Part shown: positions 1 through 9,335 of the stretch, piece after piece
How positions within the stretch are numbered: the first letter of the stretch is position 1
How the letters are laid out: each line of letters begins with the position of its first letter
Source: Bacteroides sp.
Lineage (GTDB): Bacteria > Bacteroidota > Bacteroidia > Bacteroidales > Muribaculaceae
NCBI GenBank assembly: GCA_023666835.1
Contig: JAMPBJ010000001.1
Coordinates: forward strand, 516,283-580,282
Length of the DNA: 64,000 nucleotides
Direction of reading: 5' to 3'
Program-made: the position numbers and the translations under genes
The notes under the pieces: generated by a model
Databases searched by the model: none
Told to the model about the DNA's origin: nothing
The model's input: only the letters and a program-made list of their open reading frames with translations

Positions 1-8
1 CTTGTGGC

Positions 9-2096
9 TCATTCAGTTCGGTCGGCAGTAGTCTGATAGAAGGAAATCGCTCTTTTTATTTTCAGGCTGTCGGCTACGGTCAGAGGTGTCGATTCTGATT
101 CAAACCGGTTCGAATGGTCGATGGTGTATTGTCGGATTCGTTTTCCGGGTGAAAGCACCGTCAGAATGTTATCGTCGATATAGCCCAAGTCCTGATATGT
201 GGCCAGGAACGCACGTGGATGATACGTCGAAGAGAGTGCATTGCGTCCATAAATGAACGAATCGACCGGAATTCCTGTGAGCGATAATGCAGTGGGCATA
301 AGGTCGATTTGCGACACGGTATAGTCTATCGCTTTCGGCTGAATCAGTGCCGGGGCATGGATCAGTGCCGGTATGTGATAATTTCTGACGGGTAGGTCGG
401 TAGAACCGGCACTCGATGCGCAGTGGTCTGCTACAATAATAAATATGGTGTTGTCAAACCATGGCTTGGTCGATGCGTCACGCATGAATTTGCCCAAGGC
501 ATAGTCGCTGTATTTGACGCCGCCCTCACGTATTTTGGCATCGGCGGGAATGTCGATGCGGCCGTCGGGATATGTATAAGGGCGGTGATTGCTGATGGTC
601 ATCATATGGGCAAAAACAGGGGCGCCGTCAGTCGACGATTCGTCAAGTATATGGAGCAGTTTGTTGTATGCATCTTCGTCACACACGCCCCAAATGTTGC
701 TGAAGGTGATTTCTGAGGGTTGGAAATTGTCAATGTCGACCACATCGTAGCCTGCATTTCTGAAAAACGGGCCCATGTTGTCGAAATAACTCTTTCCTCC
801 ATAAAGGAAGATAGTCTTGTAGCCATTGGCCCGAAGCACTTCTCCCACACTCCCTTTGGGCTGACATTCCGGTCGTTTGATCAGACTTTGTCCGGCCGAT
901 GGTGGCAATGACAAGGTCAGTGCCTCAAGTCCTCTCACTGTGCGGTTGCCGCATGCTATCATGCGGTCGAATGCTATGCCGGTATTGTAGAGCGAATCGA
1001 GAGTCGGGGTCAGATTGCCGTCGTTGCCAAAACGGTTCATGTAGTCAGCACTCATGCTTTCCATGGTGATCAGCACTATGTTTGGCATCTTCTGAAAGTT
1101 TACGCCAGTCGTGGGCAGGGCTATACTGTCGGTGGCTGTAGATGTTATATCCTTGATTATTTCGTTGGCTTCCTCAGTCGGGAGGGTAGGATAGAATTGA
1201 TGAAAGTCGAGTCGATTTTTCAAGAATGCTTCGAAGAAACAACATGGGCCATTGGCTCGCAGCTCATTGTAATAGTTGTTCGATGATCTTTTCAGATTTG
1301 ACAGTGCCATCATTGTCAATCCTGCTACACATACTGCCGCAACATATATTAATGTAACTTTAGCACGTGAATATTTCTCGTAAAGAACATTGCACGATTT
1401 GATCAACTTGCCAAACAGTAGCCATTCGGTGACGGCAGCTACAGCCACAACCAGACATGCGAGAGGAATTATCGGGTAAGATTCCATGATATTACCGATC
1501 ACTTCCTGAGTGTAGACAAGATAGTCGACGGCGATAAAGTTGTAGCGCACTTCAAACTCGTTCCAAAAGAAATATTCCGAAGTGGCGTTGAGATATATTA
1601 TAAGAATGTATATGCCGATTATTATTGCCAGCCATGTACGTGTCCACGCCTGCCGTATGTTTGCGAGGTTCATTCGCAGGGCAAAGCTTGCAATCCAGTA
1701 GATCAGCACCCAACGAACCACGCGGGCAAGGCCGCGGTTGAAGTCCTGTAATGCAGGGCAAAACCAACCTAAATATATGAGGGCCATCAGCAAAAGGCCA
1801 AGAATGATCCACCCGAAGGGGGAGCGATATTTACCATTGCCAACGGTGATGGTGAAAAAAAACAGTGGTAAAAGTGCCATAATGGCAAAAGCCGCATCGG
1901 CCAAAAAACCTGCTCCGAATGTGGCGGCATATTGCAAAAAGGTCATGTCGAGATGACTCGGACCGGTAGTCGCTATAAGCACAATGCGTACAATGGCTTC
2001 GATAACTACCGTGAGCAAAACGAGTCGTAGAGATAATCGGGTATAAAATTTAGAGGGGCTCAATTTGTGATTGATTTTGGTTGATTTTGATTTCAC
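9..2096 (-). CDS. LTA-synthase-family membrane sulfatase/phosphoglycerol transferase
   Basis: A 695-residue protein with about five hydrophobic segments in residues 20-270, followed by an extracytoplasmic alkaline-phosphatase/sulfatase-type domain. Visible catalytic features of the LtaS family are the metal-binding Glu in LITMESMSADY, the candidate nucleophile Thr in GNRTVRGLEAL and the late ADHCAS metal motif. Relatives transfer phosphoglycerol or phosphoethanolamine to envelope glycans or lipids. Bacteroidota lack classical lipoteichoic acid, so the acceptor is unknown. The gene is complete, ends 9 bases from the window edge, and stands alone. A CAAAGATA sequence just upstream (TATCTTTG on its strand) is a probable -7 box. 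The family call is firm and the substrate is not. Confidence 0.85.
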   Translation of the reverse strand: MKSKSTKINHKLSPSKFYTRLSLRLVLLTVVIEAIVRIVLIATTGPSHLDMTFLQYAATFGAGFLADAAFAIMALLPLFFFTITVGNGKYRSPFGWIILGLLLMALIYLGWFCPALQDFNRGLARVVRWVLIYWIASFALRMNLANIRQAWTRTWLAIIIGIYILIIYLNATSEYFFWNEFEVRYNFIAVDYLVYTQEVIGNIMESYPIIPLACLVVAVAAVTEWLLFGKLIKSCNVLYEKYSRAKVTLIYVAAVCVAGLTMMALSNLKRSSNNYYNELRANGPCCFFEAFLKNRLDFHQFYPTLPTEEANEIIKDITSTATDSIALPTTGVNFQKMPNIVLITMESMSADYMNRFGNDGNLTPTLDSLYNTGIAFDRMIACGNRTVRGLEALTLSLPPSAGQSLIKRPECQPKGSVGEVLRANGYKTIFLYGGKSYFDNMGPFFRNAGYDVVDIDNFQPSEITFSNIWGVCDEDAYNKLLHILDESSTDGAPVFAHMMTISNHRPYTYPDGRIDIPADAKIREGGVKYSDYALGKFMRDASTKPWFDNTIFIIVADHCASSAGSTDLPVRNYHIPALIHAPALIQPKAIDYTVSQIDLMPTALSLTGIPVDSFIYGRNALSSTYHPRAFLATYQDLGYIDDNILTVLSPGKRIRQYTIDHSNRFESESTPLTVADSLKIKRAISFYQTTADRTE

Positions 2097-2107
2097 TGTT
2101 CAGGTCG

Positions 2108-2115
2108 CAAAGATA
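2108..2115 (-). promoter_or_regulatory. -7 box for the LTA-synthase-like gene
   Basis: TATCTTTG on the minus strand matches the Bacteroidota -7 consensus TAnnTTTG and lies 12 bases upstream of the start codon. No TTTG is seen at the expected -33 distance. Confidence 0.45.
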
Positions 2116-2177
2116 GCTATTAAACCATACAAAATGATGCTAATCGTGAAAAATTGGCTGATAAAGTGAATAAAAAA

Positions 2178-2209
2178 GTTGCGGGAGTGCAAAAAAACAC
2201 TTAAATTTG
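2178..2209 (+). promoter_or_regulatory. Bacteroidota-type promoter of rpmH
   Basis: A GTTG -33 element (2178-2181) and a TAAATTTG -7 box (2202-2209) are separated by 20 bases, a good fit to the TTTG-N19-21-TAnnTTTG pattern. The rpmH start codon is about 40 bases further on. Confidence 0.7.
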
Positions 2210-2250
2210 CAGTCCGAAAAGCGAATAAAAACTAAAAACATAATACGGCA

Positions 2251-2406
2251 ATGAAAAGAACATTCCAACCTTCCAACAGAAAGAGAGTTAACAAGCACGG
2301 CTTCCGCGAAAGAATGTCGACAGCCGACGGTCGCAAGGTATTGGCTCGTCGTCGCGCTAAAGGTCGCGCACGTCTGACTGTCAGCGATTCCATCGCAAGC
2401 AAATAA
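2251..2406 (+). CDS. rpmH: 50S ribosomal protein L34
   Basis: A 51-residue, highly basic protein starting [12 protein letters not shown], with the family's HGFRERM and [13 protein letters not shown] segments, so it spans the whole L34 family. It is a structural protein of the large ribosomal subunit. It is too short for a 60-residue ORF cutoff but unmistakable. It is the only plus-strand gene between two minus-strand genes, has its own promoter, and is followed by a strong hairpin terminator. In many bacteria rpmH sits beside rnpA and dnaA. Here neither neighbour is present, as is common in Bacteroidota. Confidence 0.98.
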   Translation: MKRTFQPSNRKRVNKHGFRERMSTADGRKVLARRRAKGRARLTVSDSIASK

Positions 2407-2456
2407 CAGCCGGCTTGCTCAGGCCATTGGCCATAAAAATTATAAGGTGAAACAAA

Positions 2457-2493
2457 ATTAAAGTCGCTCCAAAACGGGGCGACTTAATTTTTT
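2457..2493 (+). terminator. Bidirectional intrinsic terminator between rpmH and ugd
   Basis: The arms AAGTCGCTCC (2461-2470) and GGGGCGACTT (2476-2485) pair with one G-T wobble and are followed by a run of T. A-rich sequence lies on the other side, so the hairpin can end both rpmH and the convergent ugd transcript. Confidence 0.85.
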
Positions 2494-2510
2494 GTATCTG
2501 TGTGCAGCAG

Positions 2511-3821
2511 TTATCGTCCGATGGAGCTGTAGCGCAATCCTTCGTCGGAGAGTTCGGCCGGATCGTAGATGTTGCGTCCGTCGACCACCAGATCGCCGCG
2601 CATCGATTTGCGCACCACAGCCCATGAAGGTACGCGAAATTGTTTCCATTCGGTCAGCAGAGCCACGGCATCGGCATCGACAACGGCATCATACATGTCG
2701 CGGGCATACTTAACGGAGTCGCCCAGTCGACGTCGACATTCATCCATGGCTACCGGATCATAGACCACAACTTCGGCCCCGCTTTCGAGCAGTCGGTTGA
2801 TGACAACAATCGAAGGAGCCTGACGCATGTCGTCGGTTTCAGGCTTGAATGCAAGTCCCCAAAGTGCTATCCGTTTGCCCTTGACATCTCCCAGTCCATC
2901 ACGAAGTTTGTGGAACACAACCTCTTTTTGCGACTCATTGACTGCCTCAACGGCTTCGATGATTCGCATGCGATAGCCACATTGACGTCCGGTATTGGCA
3001 AGCGCTCTGACATCTTTGGGGAAACAACTGCCTCCGTAGCCACAGCCGGGATACAGGAACTTTCGGCCGATGCGATCGTCGCTGCCGATGCCTTTGCGCA
3101 CCATGTTGACGTCGGCTCCGACTATTTCGCACAGATTGGCAATGTCGTTCATGAATGAAATGCGGGTGGCCAGCATGGAGTTGGCTGCGTATTTGGTCAT
3201 TTCGGCCGAAGCTATGTCCATAAAGATCACGCGGAAATTGTTGAGCAGAAAGGGTCGATAGAGCCGTTCCATGACTCTGCGTGCGCGAGGTGAATCAGTA
3301 CCTATCACCACGCGATCAGGCGACATAAAGTCCTTTATGGCAGCTCCTTCCTTTAGGAATTCGGGGTTGGATGCCACTTCAAAGGGTATTTCCGCGCCGC
3401 GCTCAGCCAAGGCTGAATCGATGTCGGCGCTGACTATCCGCGACGTCCCGACGGGCACCGTGCTTTTGGTGACAAAAATGGTGTAGCGGTTGATAAGCGA
3501 TCCGAATGTACGAGCCACATTTCTGACATATGATAGATCGGCGCTCCCATCCTCGTCGGGAGGAGTGCCCACTGCGCAAAACACCACTTCGACCTTGTCG
3601 ATGCATTCGGCCAGATCGGTGGTGAAATGCAATCGCCCGGCTTGGACGTTACGCTTCACAAGATCGTCAAGTCCGGGTTCATAGATGGGAATCTCGCCTT
3701 TATGCAGTGCCTCGATTTTGCGGCTGTCAATATCGACACACGTCACGTCGATGCCCACTTCTGCAAAGCATGCTCCCGAAACGAGTCCGACATATCCTGT
3801 TCCTACGATTGCTATATTCAT
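2511..3821 (-). CDS. ugd: UDP-glucose 6-dehydrogenase
   Basis: A 436-residue cytosolic enzyme that oxidises UDP-glucose to UDP-glucuronate with two NAD+, supplying precursors for capsule, exopolysaccharide or O-antigen. The N-terminal Rossmann motif is GTGYVGLVSG (residues 7-16). The catalytic cysteine is Cys266 in GGSCFPKD, and the conserved lysine lies in AEMTKYAANSMLA (about residue 210). Length and domain order (NAD-binding, central helix, UDP-binding) are normal for the family. No polysaccharide cluster adjoins it, so it probably serves sugar nucleotide supply in general. A GDP-mannose dehydrogenase is the main alternative, but the sequence reads as the UDP-glucose type. Confidence 0.93.
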   Translation of the reverse strand: MNIAIVGTGYVGLVSGACFAEVGIDVTCVDIDSRKIEALHKGEIPIYEPGLDDLVKRNVQAGRLHFTTDLAECIDKVEVVFCAVGTPPDEDGSADLSYVRNVARTFGSLINRYTIFVTKSTVPVGTSRIVSADIDSALAERGAEIPFEVASNPEFLKEGAAIKDFMSPDRVVIGTDSPRARRVMERLYRPFLLNNFRVIFMDIASAEMTKYAANSMLATRISFMNDIANLCEIVGADVNMVRKGIGSDDRIGRKFLYPGCGYGGSCFPKDVRALANTGRQCGYRMRIIEAVEAVNESQKEVVFHKLRDGLGDVKGKRIALWGLAFKPETDDMRQAPSIVVINRLLESGAEVVVYDPVAMDECRRRLGDSVKYARDMYDAVVDADAVALLTEWKQFRVPSWAVVRKSMRGDLVVDGRNIYDPAELSDEGLRYSSIGR

Positions 3822-3889
3822 TGAAAATAAATGTTATTGTTCAACTTCATGACCCTTGAGAAAGTGATGGGCCGTGAGAAAAAGTATCG

Positions 3890-3897
3890 CAAAGATA
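3890..3897 (-). promoter_or_regulatory. -7 box for ugd
   Basis: TATCTTTG on the minus strand, about 70 bases upstream of the ugd start, matches TAnnTTTG. No matching -33 element was seen. Confidence 0.45.
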
Positions 3898-3982
3898 CCA
3901 AAAAATATAATTTTCAGCCCGGTTTGACGTTACTATTTTAGCAAATGAATCTATTTGCCGTTTTGAGCTCAATAAGAAGAAA

Positions 3983-6397
3983 ATGCATCGATTAAAGATA
4001 ATAACCGCAATCATAATTTTTTTATCGTCACTGCCGACCGCTATGGCCGCGAGCGTAAACATTCGCGGTCGCGTTGTCGACCAAGCCAACGAGCCCATTG
4101 TAGCTGCCTCTGTTAAAGTGGTGGGTACTTCGACCGGCACCACCACCAATACTGATGGAAACTATAAACTATCGGTGGCTCAGCGCGATACGATAGTCAT
4201 TCAGTTTAGTTGCATCGGTTACAACGATGAGCGGCGTACGCTTGTGAAGCCATCGGGCGATCTGACCATCAATATCCGGCTACGGGAAAAGTCTGTTGAG
4301 CTCAGTGGCGTTGAGGTGACTGATATGCGGCGTCAGACCGATGCCATGCAGCGCATGAGCACCGACGACTATCGCCGGGCAGCCGATGCCTCCGGTAATA
4401 CTGTGGAATCCATGATACAGACCTTAGCAGGAGTGAGCTCTTCCAACGAATTGTCATCGCAATATTCAGTCAGAGGCGGCACGTATGATGAAAACAGTGT
4501 GCGCATCAATGGCATAGAAGTATATCGTCCTCAGCTCATTTCGTCGGGCCAGCAGGAAGGCCTTTCGGTCATCAATCCCGATCTTGTCGGTTCGGTGGAA
4601 TTCTCAACCGGCGGATTCGGTGCTGAATATGCCGACAGAATGTCGTCGGCACTCGACATCACATACCGCCAGCCTGAATCGTTCGAGGGCAGCCTTGGGT
4701 TGAGTCTAATGGGAGGGAACATTGCCATCGGGCAGAGCTCCGGCGCTTTTTCCCAACTCCACGGCATTCGCTACAAAAAGAACAATTCCCTGCTTTCTTC
4801 GATGGAAACGAAGGGCGAATATGATCCGTCGTTCTTTGACTATCAGACCAATCTGACGCTTAAACTCGGATCGAAATGGAGCATGGCTGTACTGGGCAAC
4901 ATTGCCATCAACAAGTATAACTTTACGCCTCAGGATCGCACCACCAATTTTGGTACAGCCAATGATGCCAAGCAGTTCAAGGTTTATTTTGACGGTCAGG
5001 AAAAAGATAGATTTGAGACCTTTTTCGGCGCATTCACTCTGGGATACAAACCGTCGTCGTCAACTGATCTGCGAATGATTTTTTCTGGATTTCTCAACAA
5101 CGAACTGGTCACCTACGACATTTCAGGTGAATACTGGCTTGACCAGGCCGGCGGAGAGTCAAACGGATCGGAAGTCGGTGGCGAACTTGGCGTAGGCCGA
5201 TATCACGAACATGCACGAAACCGTTTGAAATCAAAAGTGTTTGATGTGACGTTTCAAGGATTGTCGATTTTCGGCAAGAATCGGCTTAGCTACGGTTTGT
5301 CGTTTAAAAAGGAAAGCATCATGGAGCGATCGCGCGAATGGGAGCGGCGTGATTCAGCCGGATATTCGTTGCCCTTCGATCCGGGTGCACTCAAAGTGGT
5401 CTACAATCTGTCATCCAACCAGGATCTGTCATCGACCCGATTTGCCGCATTCATTCAGGATAATATCCGATTCAATGCTTCGGCCGGTTTCTTCAATCTC
5501 AATGCCGGCATCCGACTTTCGTATTGGGACTATAACAAGGAATTTCTTTTCAGTCCTCGTTTGAGTTTCGGATTTGTTCCGGAGCGCAATGACAGATGGA
5601 CATTCCGTTTTGCCACAGGCCTTTACTATCAATCGCCGTTCTATAAGGAATTTCGCAAACAGCAGACCGATCCGCTGGGCAACACTACGGTTGTGCTCAA
5701 CAAGGACATCAAGTCGCAACGAAGCCTGCAATTCATCTTGGGAACTGACTATACGTTCCGTACCCTCGGACGCCCGTTCCGACTTACAGCAGAGGCCTAC
5801 TATAAAGCACTTTCGGATCTGATACCCTATGAGATAGATAATCTCAAGCTCGTATATTCCGGTCAGAATCAATCTAAAGGCTATGCAATGGGTTTGGACT
5901 TCAAACTGTTTGGCCAGTTTGTACCCGGAAGTGACTCCTGGATCAGTTTTTCGCTGATGAAAACCAACGAAGATCTCAACGGCGTGAACGTGCCTCGCCC
6001 TAACGACCGCCGCTATGGCTTTGCCCTTTATTTCACCGACTATTTCCCTAAGATCCCTCGTTTAAAATTTTCATTGAGAGGCATATTCAACGATGGCCTT
6101 CCTGTGACAGCGCCGCGCTCTACACGTGACAAAGGCTACTTCCGCACTCCGGCCTACAAGCGCGTTGACGTCGGCCTGTCGTATGGCCTTCTGACTCCAC
6201 TGAAGGATGGTGAAAGTCGAGAAGGATTCTGGAGACATTTCAAAAGTATCTGGCTCGGATTTGATGTGTTCAATCTTTTCGATATCTCCAACGTCAGCTC
6301 TTATTACTGGGTGACCGACGTCAACGGACTACAGTATGCAGTGCCGAACTATTTGACACGTCGACAGTTCAATGTCCGTCTGACAATTGACTTCTGA
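3983..6397 (+). CDS. TonB-dependent outer-membrane receptor with CarboxypepD_reg domain
   Basis: An 804-residue outer-membrane protein. Residues 1-22 look like a signal peptide. A CarboxypepD_reg-like beta-sandwich follows (about 26-110, GRVVDQANEPIVAASVKV), then a plug domain (about 115-230, with SVRGGTYDENSVRINGIEV) and a long beta-barrel ending in the aromatic FNVRLTIDF. Such receptors import siderophores, cobalamin or glycans using TonB energy. There is no adjacent SusD partner, and the length is short of the usual 1000-residue SusC, so a metal or cofactor ligand is more likely than a polysaccharide. The ligand cannot be told from sequence. A porin-like gene and a solute-binding protein gene follow. 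Confidence 0.88.
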   Translation: MHRLKIITAIIIFLSSLPTAMAASVNIRGRVVDQANEPIVAASVKVVGTSTGTTTNTDGNYKLSVAQRDTIVIQFSCIGYNDERRTLVKPSGDLTINIRLREKSVELSGVEVTDMRRQTDAMQRMSTDDYRRAADASGNTVESMIQTLAGVSSSNELSSQYSVRGGTYDENSVRINGIEVYRPQLISSGQQEGLSVINPDLVGSVEFSTGGFGAEYADRMSSALDITYRQPESFEGSLGLSLMGGNIAIGQSSGAFSQLHGIRYKKNNSLLSSMETKGEYDPSFFDYQTNLTLKLGSKWSMAVLGNIAINKYNFTPQDRTTNFGTANDAKQFKVYFDGQEKDRFETFFGAFTLGYKPSSSTDLRMIFSGFLNNELVTYDISGEYWLDQAGGESNGSEVGGELGVGRYHEHARNRLKSKVFDVTFQGLSIFGKNRLSYGLSFKKESIMERSREWERRDSAGYSLPFDPGALKVVYNLSSNQDLSSTRFAAFIQDNIRFNASAGFFNLNAGIRLSYWDYNKEFLFSPRLSFGFVPERNDRWTFRFATGLYYQSPFYKEFRKQQTDPLGNTTVVLNKDIKSQRSLQFILGTDYTFRTLGRPFRLTAEAYYKALSDLIPYEIDNLKLVYSGQNQSKGYAMGLDFKLFGQFVPGSDSWISFSLMKTNEDLNGVNVPRPNDRRYGFALYFTDYFPKIPRLKFSLRGIFNDGLPVTAPRSTRDKGYFRTPAYKRVDVGLSYGLLTPLKDGESREGFWRHFKSIWLGFDVFNLFDISNVSSYYWVTDVNGLQYAVPNYLTRRQFNVRLTIDF

Positions 6398-6435
6398 TCC
6401 TCCTGTTGTCATTCGGTGATATTTTACAGCGTCTG

Positions 6436-6466
6436 TTTGCTGTCAGATTAAAATTTAGTAATTTTG
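6436..6466 (+). promoter_or_regulatory. Promoter of the putative porin gene
   Basis: TTTG (6436-6439) and TAATTTTG (6459-6466) are separated by 19 bases, a near-ideal Bacteroidota promoter. The chosen start codon is only 8 bases after the -7 box. Confidence 0.7.
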
Positions 6467-6474
6467 TAGTCGAT

Positions 6475-8469
6475 ATGATACGACGGCGAATAATATTCAT
6501 CATAGCATCGGTTCTCATTGCAGTTGCTTCCGCCATGGCCGAAGAACCCGCTGCCAACATTGAGTCGAAGTCCTATGCATGGACTCTGCTTCAACCTCTT
6601 GGCATCCATGAACCATCGACTATCGATACGATGCTTTACAACTATGGACAGCGCTCCGTGCCTTCCGAACAATCGATCGCTTATGCGTCGGTTGGCAATC
6701 TTGGAGGCTCTGGTCTTAATATGATATACTTTGATCGCTCACCGGTCAGCGATTTCTTCTTCCGCGATGCTCTCAGCGCGTGGCTTCCTATGCAGGGCGA
6801 CCACAGATTCTACAACACTCGCATCCCGATGACGTTGTTGAGCTATAACACCGGAGGCGGACGAGAAAACAAACAGGACCGGCTCCAAGCCACATTTTCC
6901 GGCAATGCCACTTCGCGTCTGCAATTCGGAGCCAATGTCGACTATCTCTATTCCAAAGGATCGTATGCCAACCAGGCTGTGAAAAATCTCATGTGGGGAT
7001 TGGCAAGCTCGTATATGGGCGAACGATATGAATATCAAGCGTTTTTCAATCACTACAACGGGTTGAATCAGGACAATGGCGGTATCACCGATCCTCTTTA
7101 CATCACCGACCCTGCCGAGCTGCAGGGCGGTCAGACCACGATCGACGCCAAAAGCATTCCTACCAACCTCACTGCCGCCCGAACGCGACTCAAAGGTCAG
7201 GAATTCTATATGAACCACCGCTATAAACTGGGGTTCTGGGAAATCACGCCTCCCAACGACTCTATCCCGGGCGATACGGTTGAGCATCGTCGGCTGATAC
7301 CTGTCACCTCCTTTGTGTGGACTCTCGACTACAATAGCGGTAATCATACATTCTACAATAATTCGCCATCAGAGGCTGCTACTTTCTGGGACAATACTTA
7401 TCTCACAACAGGCAACTCAACTTCGCCGACACGTTATTGGTCGTTGCGCAACACATTGGGCATACAGCTGCTGGAAGGATTCAACAAATACGCTAAAGCC
7501 GGGTTAGCAGCTTATGTCACTCATGAGATACGCCGCTACTCGTTATGTCCCGACACGATTGCCATCAGTGGCGACGACCGCCCTTCGGTGCTGACACCGT
7601 ATCCTTACGATGCAAAATTGGCTCGCCGAACTACGCAAAATCTTCTCTATGTCGGAGGGCAACTGACCAAACAACAAGGATCTCTTTTGCGCTACGAAGC
7701 CACGGCACGATTCGGTATCGTCGGACCTGCAGCCGGAGAAATTGATGTCAACGGTAGAGCGAGTGCTCGTTTCCGTCTCTTCGGCGATACTGTAAGTGTG
7801 ACTGCCTACGGACGGTTTGCCAACGAAAAGGTTCCGTTCCTGCTCGACAACTATGTGTCAAATCATTTTATCTGGCAAAACGATTTCGGCAAGATCCGTC
7901 GATTCAGGGTGGGAGGCGAAATCAACATACCACATACTAACACTTGGGTCAATGTAGGCGTTGAGAATATTCAGAATGCAGTATTCTTCAATCCCATGTC
8001 GTTGCCCGAGCAGAAGGGCGGTAGCGTGCAGGTGCTCAGTGCCACTCTCAATCAGAACTTCCGCGTTGGTATACTCAACTGGAACAACCGACTGACGTTT
8101 CAAACCACATCGGACGATGCTGTGATCCCGCTTCCCAAATTTGCAGTCTACAGCAATTTGTTCATACGGTTCAGAGTAGCTCGTGTATTGCTTGTCGACT
8201 TTGGTATTGATTGCGACTATTATACAAAATATTACGCTCCCGGATTCCAGCCTGCCACCATGAGTTTCTACAATCAGCGTGAGGTGAAAGTGGGCAATTA
8301 TCCGTTCATGAATGTCTATGCCAACATGAAGTTAAAGCGTGCCAGATTCTACATCATGATGTCGCACGTCAATGAAGGCATGACCGGCAAGAACTATTTT
8401 GCAATGCCCAATTATCCGATGAATCCCCGCCGTTTCCAGATGGGCGTATCGGTTGATTTTGCCAATTAG
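6475..8469 (+). CDS. Putative porin (Porin_10-like outer-membrane beta-barrel)
   Basis: A 664-residue protein when started at 6475. That start gives a clean signal peptide (MIRRRIIFIIASVLIAVASAMA minus its last residues as cleavage region). The longer open frame from 6406 would place the promoter inside the gene. The mature part is rich in alternating aromatic and polar strands (for example RYEYQAFFNHYNGLNQDNGG, NRFSF-like turns) and ends in a barrel-type FQMGVSVDFAN. It resembles the Bacteroidota putative porin family (Pfam Porin_10), which has unknown substrate specificity. It lies 77 bases after the TonB receptor and 2 bases before a solute-binding protein gene, so the last two are probably co-transcribed. 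Confidence 0.75.
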   Translation: MIRRRIIFIIASVLIAVASAMAEEPAANIESKSYAWTLLQPLGIHEPSTIDTMLYNYGQRSVPSEQSIAYASVGNLGGSGLNMIYFDRSPVSDFFFRDALSAWLPMQGDHRFYNTRIPMTLLSYNTGGGRENKQDRLQATFSGNATSRLQFGANVDYLYSKGSYANQAVKNLMWGLASSYMGERYEYQAFFNHYNGLNQDNGGITDPLYITDPAELQGGQTTIDAKSIPTNLTAARTRLKGQEFYMNHRYKLGFWEITPPNDSIPGDTVEHRRLIPVTSFVWTLDYNSGNHTFYNNSPSEAATFWDNTYLTTGNSTSPTRYWSLRNTLGIQLLEGFNKYAKAGLAAYVTHEIRRYSLCPDTIAISGDDRPSVLTPYPYDAKLARRTTQNLLYVGGQLTKQQGSLLRYEATARFGIVGPAAGEIDVNGRASARFRLFGDTVSVTAYGRFANEKVPFLLDNYVSNHFIWQNDFGKIRRFRVGGEINIPHTNTWVNVGVENIQNAVFFNPMSLPEQKGGSVQVLSATLNQNFRVGILNWNNRLTFQTTSDDAVIPLPKFAVYSNLFIRFRVARVLLVDFGIDCDYYTKYYAPGFQPATMSFYNQREVKVGNYPFMNVYANMKLKRARFYIMMSHVNEGMTGKNYFAMPNYPMNPRRFQMGVSVDFAN

Positions 8470-8471
8470 CA

Positions 8472-9335
8472 GTGAGAACATCGCTTAAATCAAAAAACCG
8501 ATTACTGGTGCTGTTGGTGGCACTTCTTTCAGGTGTTGTCGTACTGATGATAATGCTCAGAGGCTGTTCGGAGCAAGGAAAAGAGATAAGCAATGCACCT
8601 TTTGTGAAATCGCACGGTGACACGTTGGATATCGCGATTGACTATGGTCCGATGTCGATGTATGCACATGGCGATTCGATCGGAGGATTCAACTATGAGT
8701 TGCTCAAGGGAATCTCTCAACTTGGCAATCTGAAATTCAAACTTCATCCTTTTACGTCGCTCGACAGCGCGCTGACCCTGATGGGAAACGGACTTATCGA
8801 TATAGTTATTGCCGACGCTCCCTCCACGCTCGACTTCAAGAATCGATTTGTTTTCTCTACTCCGGTGTCGCTCGACAGGCAGGTGCTTGTGGAGCATACA
8901 GGCGACACGGCAGTCGACCGCGTTGGCAGCCAACTTGATCTCGGAGGAAAAAACGTATGGGTCGTAGCCGGTTCACCCACCGAAGGCCGATTGAGAAATC
9001 TGGCCGAAGAGATAGGCGATACAATATATATCAACAGTGACCCTCAATACAGTGCAGAACTCCTTTATATGCTTACGTCGATCGGCCAGATCCGGCTTTG
9101 TGTTATCAATGAAGGGCTTGCACGGAAAATGTCGCAGCAGTCATCGGGAGCTGAAATCGCGGCACACGTGTCATTCACTCAATTTCAATGTTGGATGATG
9201 AATCGACAGTCGAAACGCCTCAAGCAACATCTTGATTCCCTTTTGGAGACATATAAAAAGAGCCCCGCATATGCGGAGCTCTGTAGAAGGTATTCGGTCG
9301 AACCTGCTATCAAGAAGGATCAGAAAGAAGACTGA
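8472..9335 (+). CDS. Periplasmic solute-binding-type protein (SBP_bac_3 fold)
   Basis: A 287-residue protein beginning at GTG two bases after the porin stop codon. One N-terminal membrane segment (about residues 10-30) ends in LRGC. This is a poor lipobox because of the Arg, so the protein may be an anchored rather than lipid-modified protein. The rest matches family-3 solute-binding proteins (IDYGPMSMYAHGDSIGGFNYELLKGI, LIDIVIADAPSTLDFKNRFVFSTP). It resembles the binding domain of MltF but has no lytic transglycosylase domain. No permease or ATPase gene is near, so it may sense rather than transport. Its last 26 bases overlap the 3' end of htpG on the other strand. Confidence 0.75.
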   Translation: MRTSLKSKNRLLVLLVALLSGVVVLMIMLRGCSEQGKEISNAPFVKSHGDTLDIAIDYGPMSMYAHGDSIGGFNYELLKGISQLGNLKFKLHPFTSLDSALTLMGNGLIDIVIADAPSTLDFKNRFVFSTPVSLDRQVLVEHTGDTAVDRVGSQLDLGGKNVWVVAGSPTEGRLRNLAEEIGDTIYINSDPQYSAELLYMLTSIGQIRLCVINEGLARKMSQQSSGAEIAAHVSFTQFQCWMMNRQSKRLKQHLDSLLETYKKSPAYAELCRRYSVEPAIKKDQKED

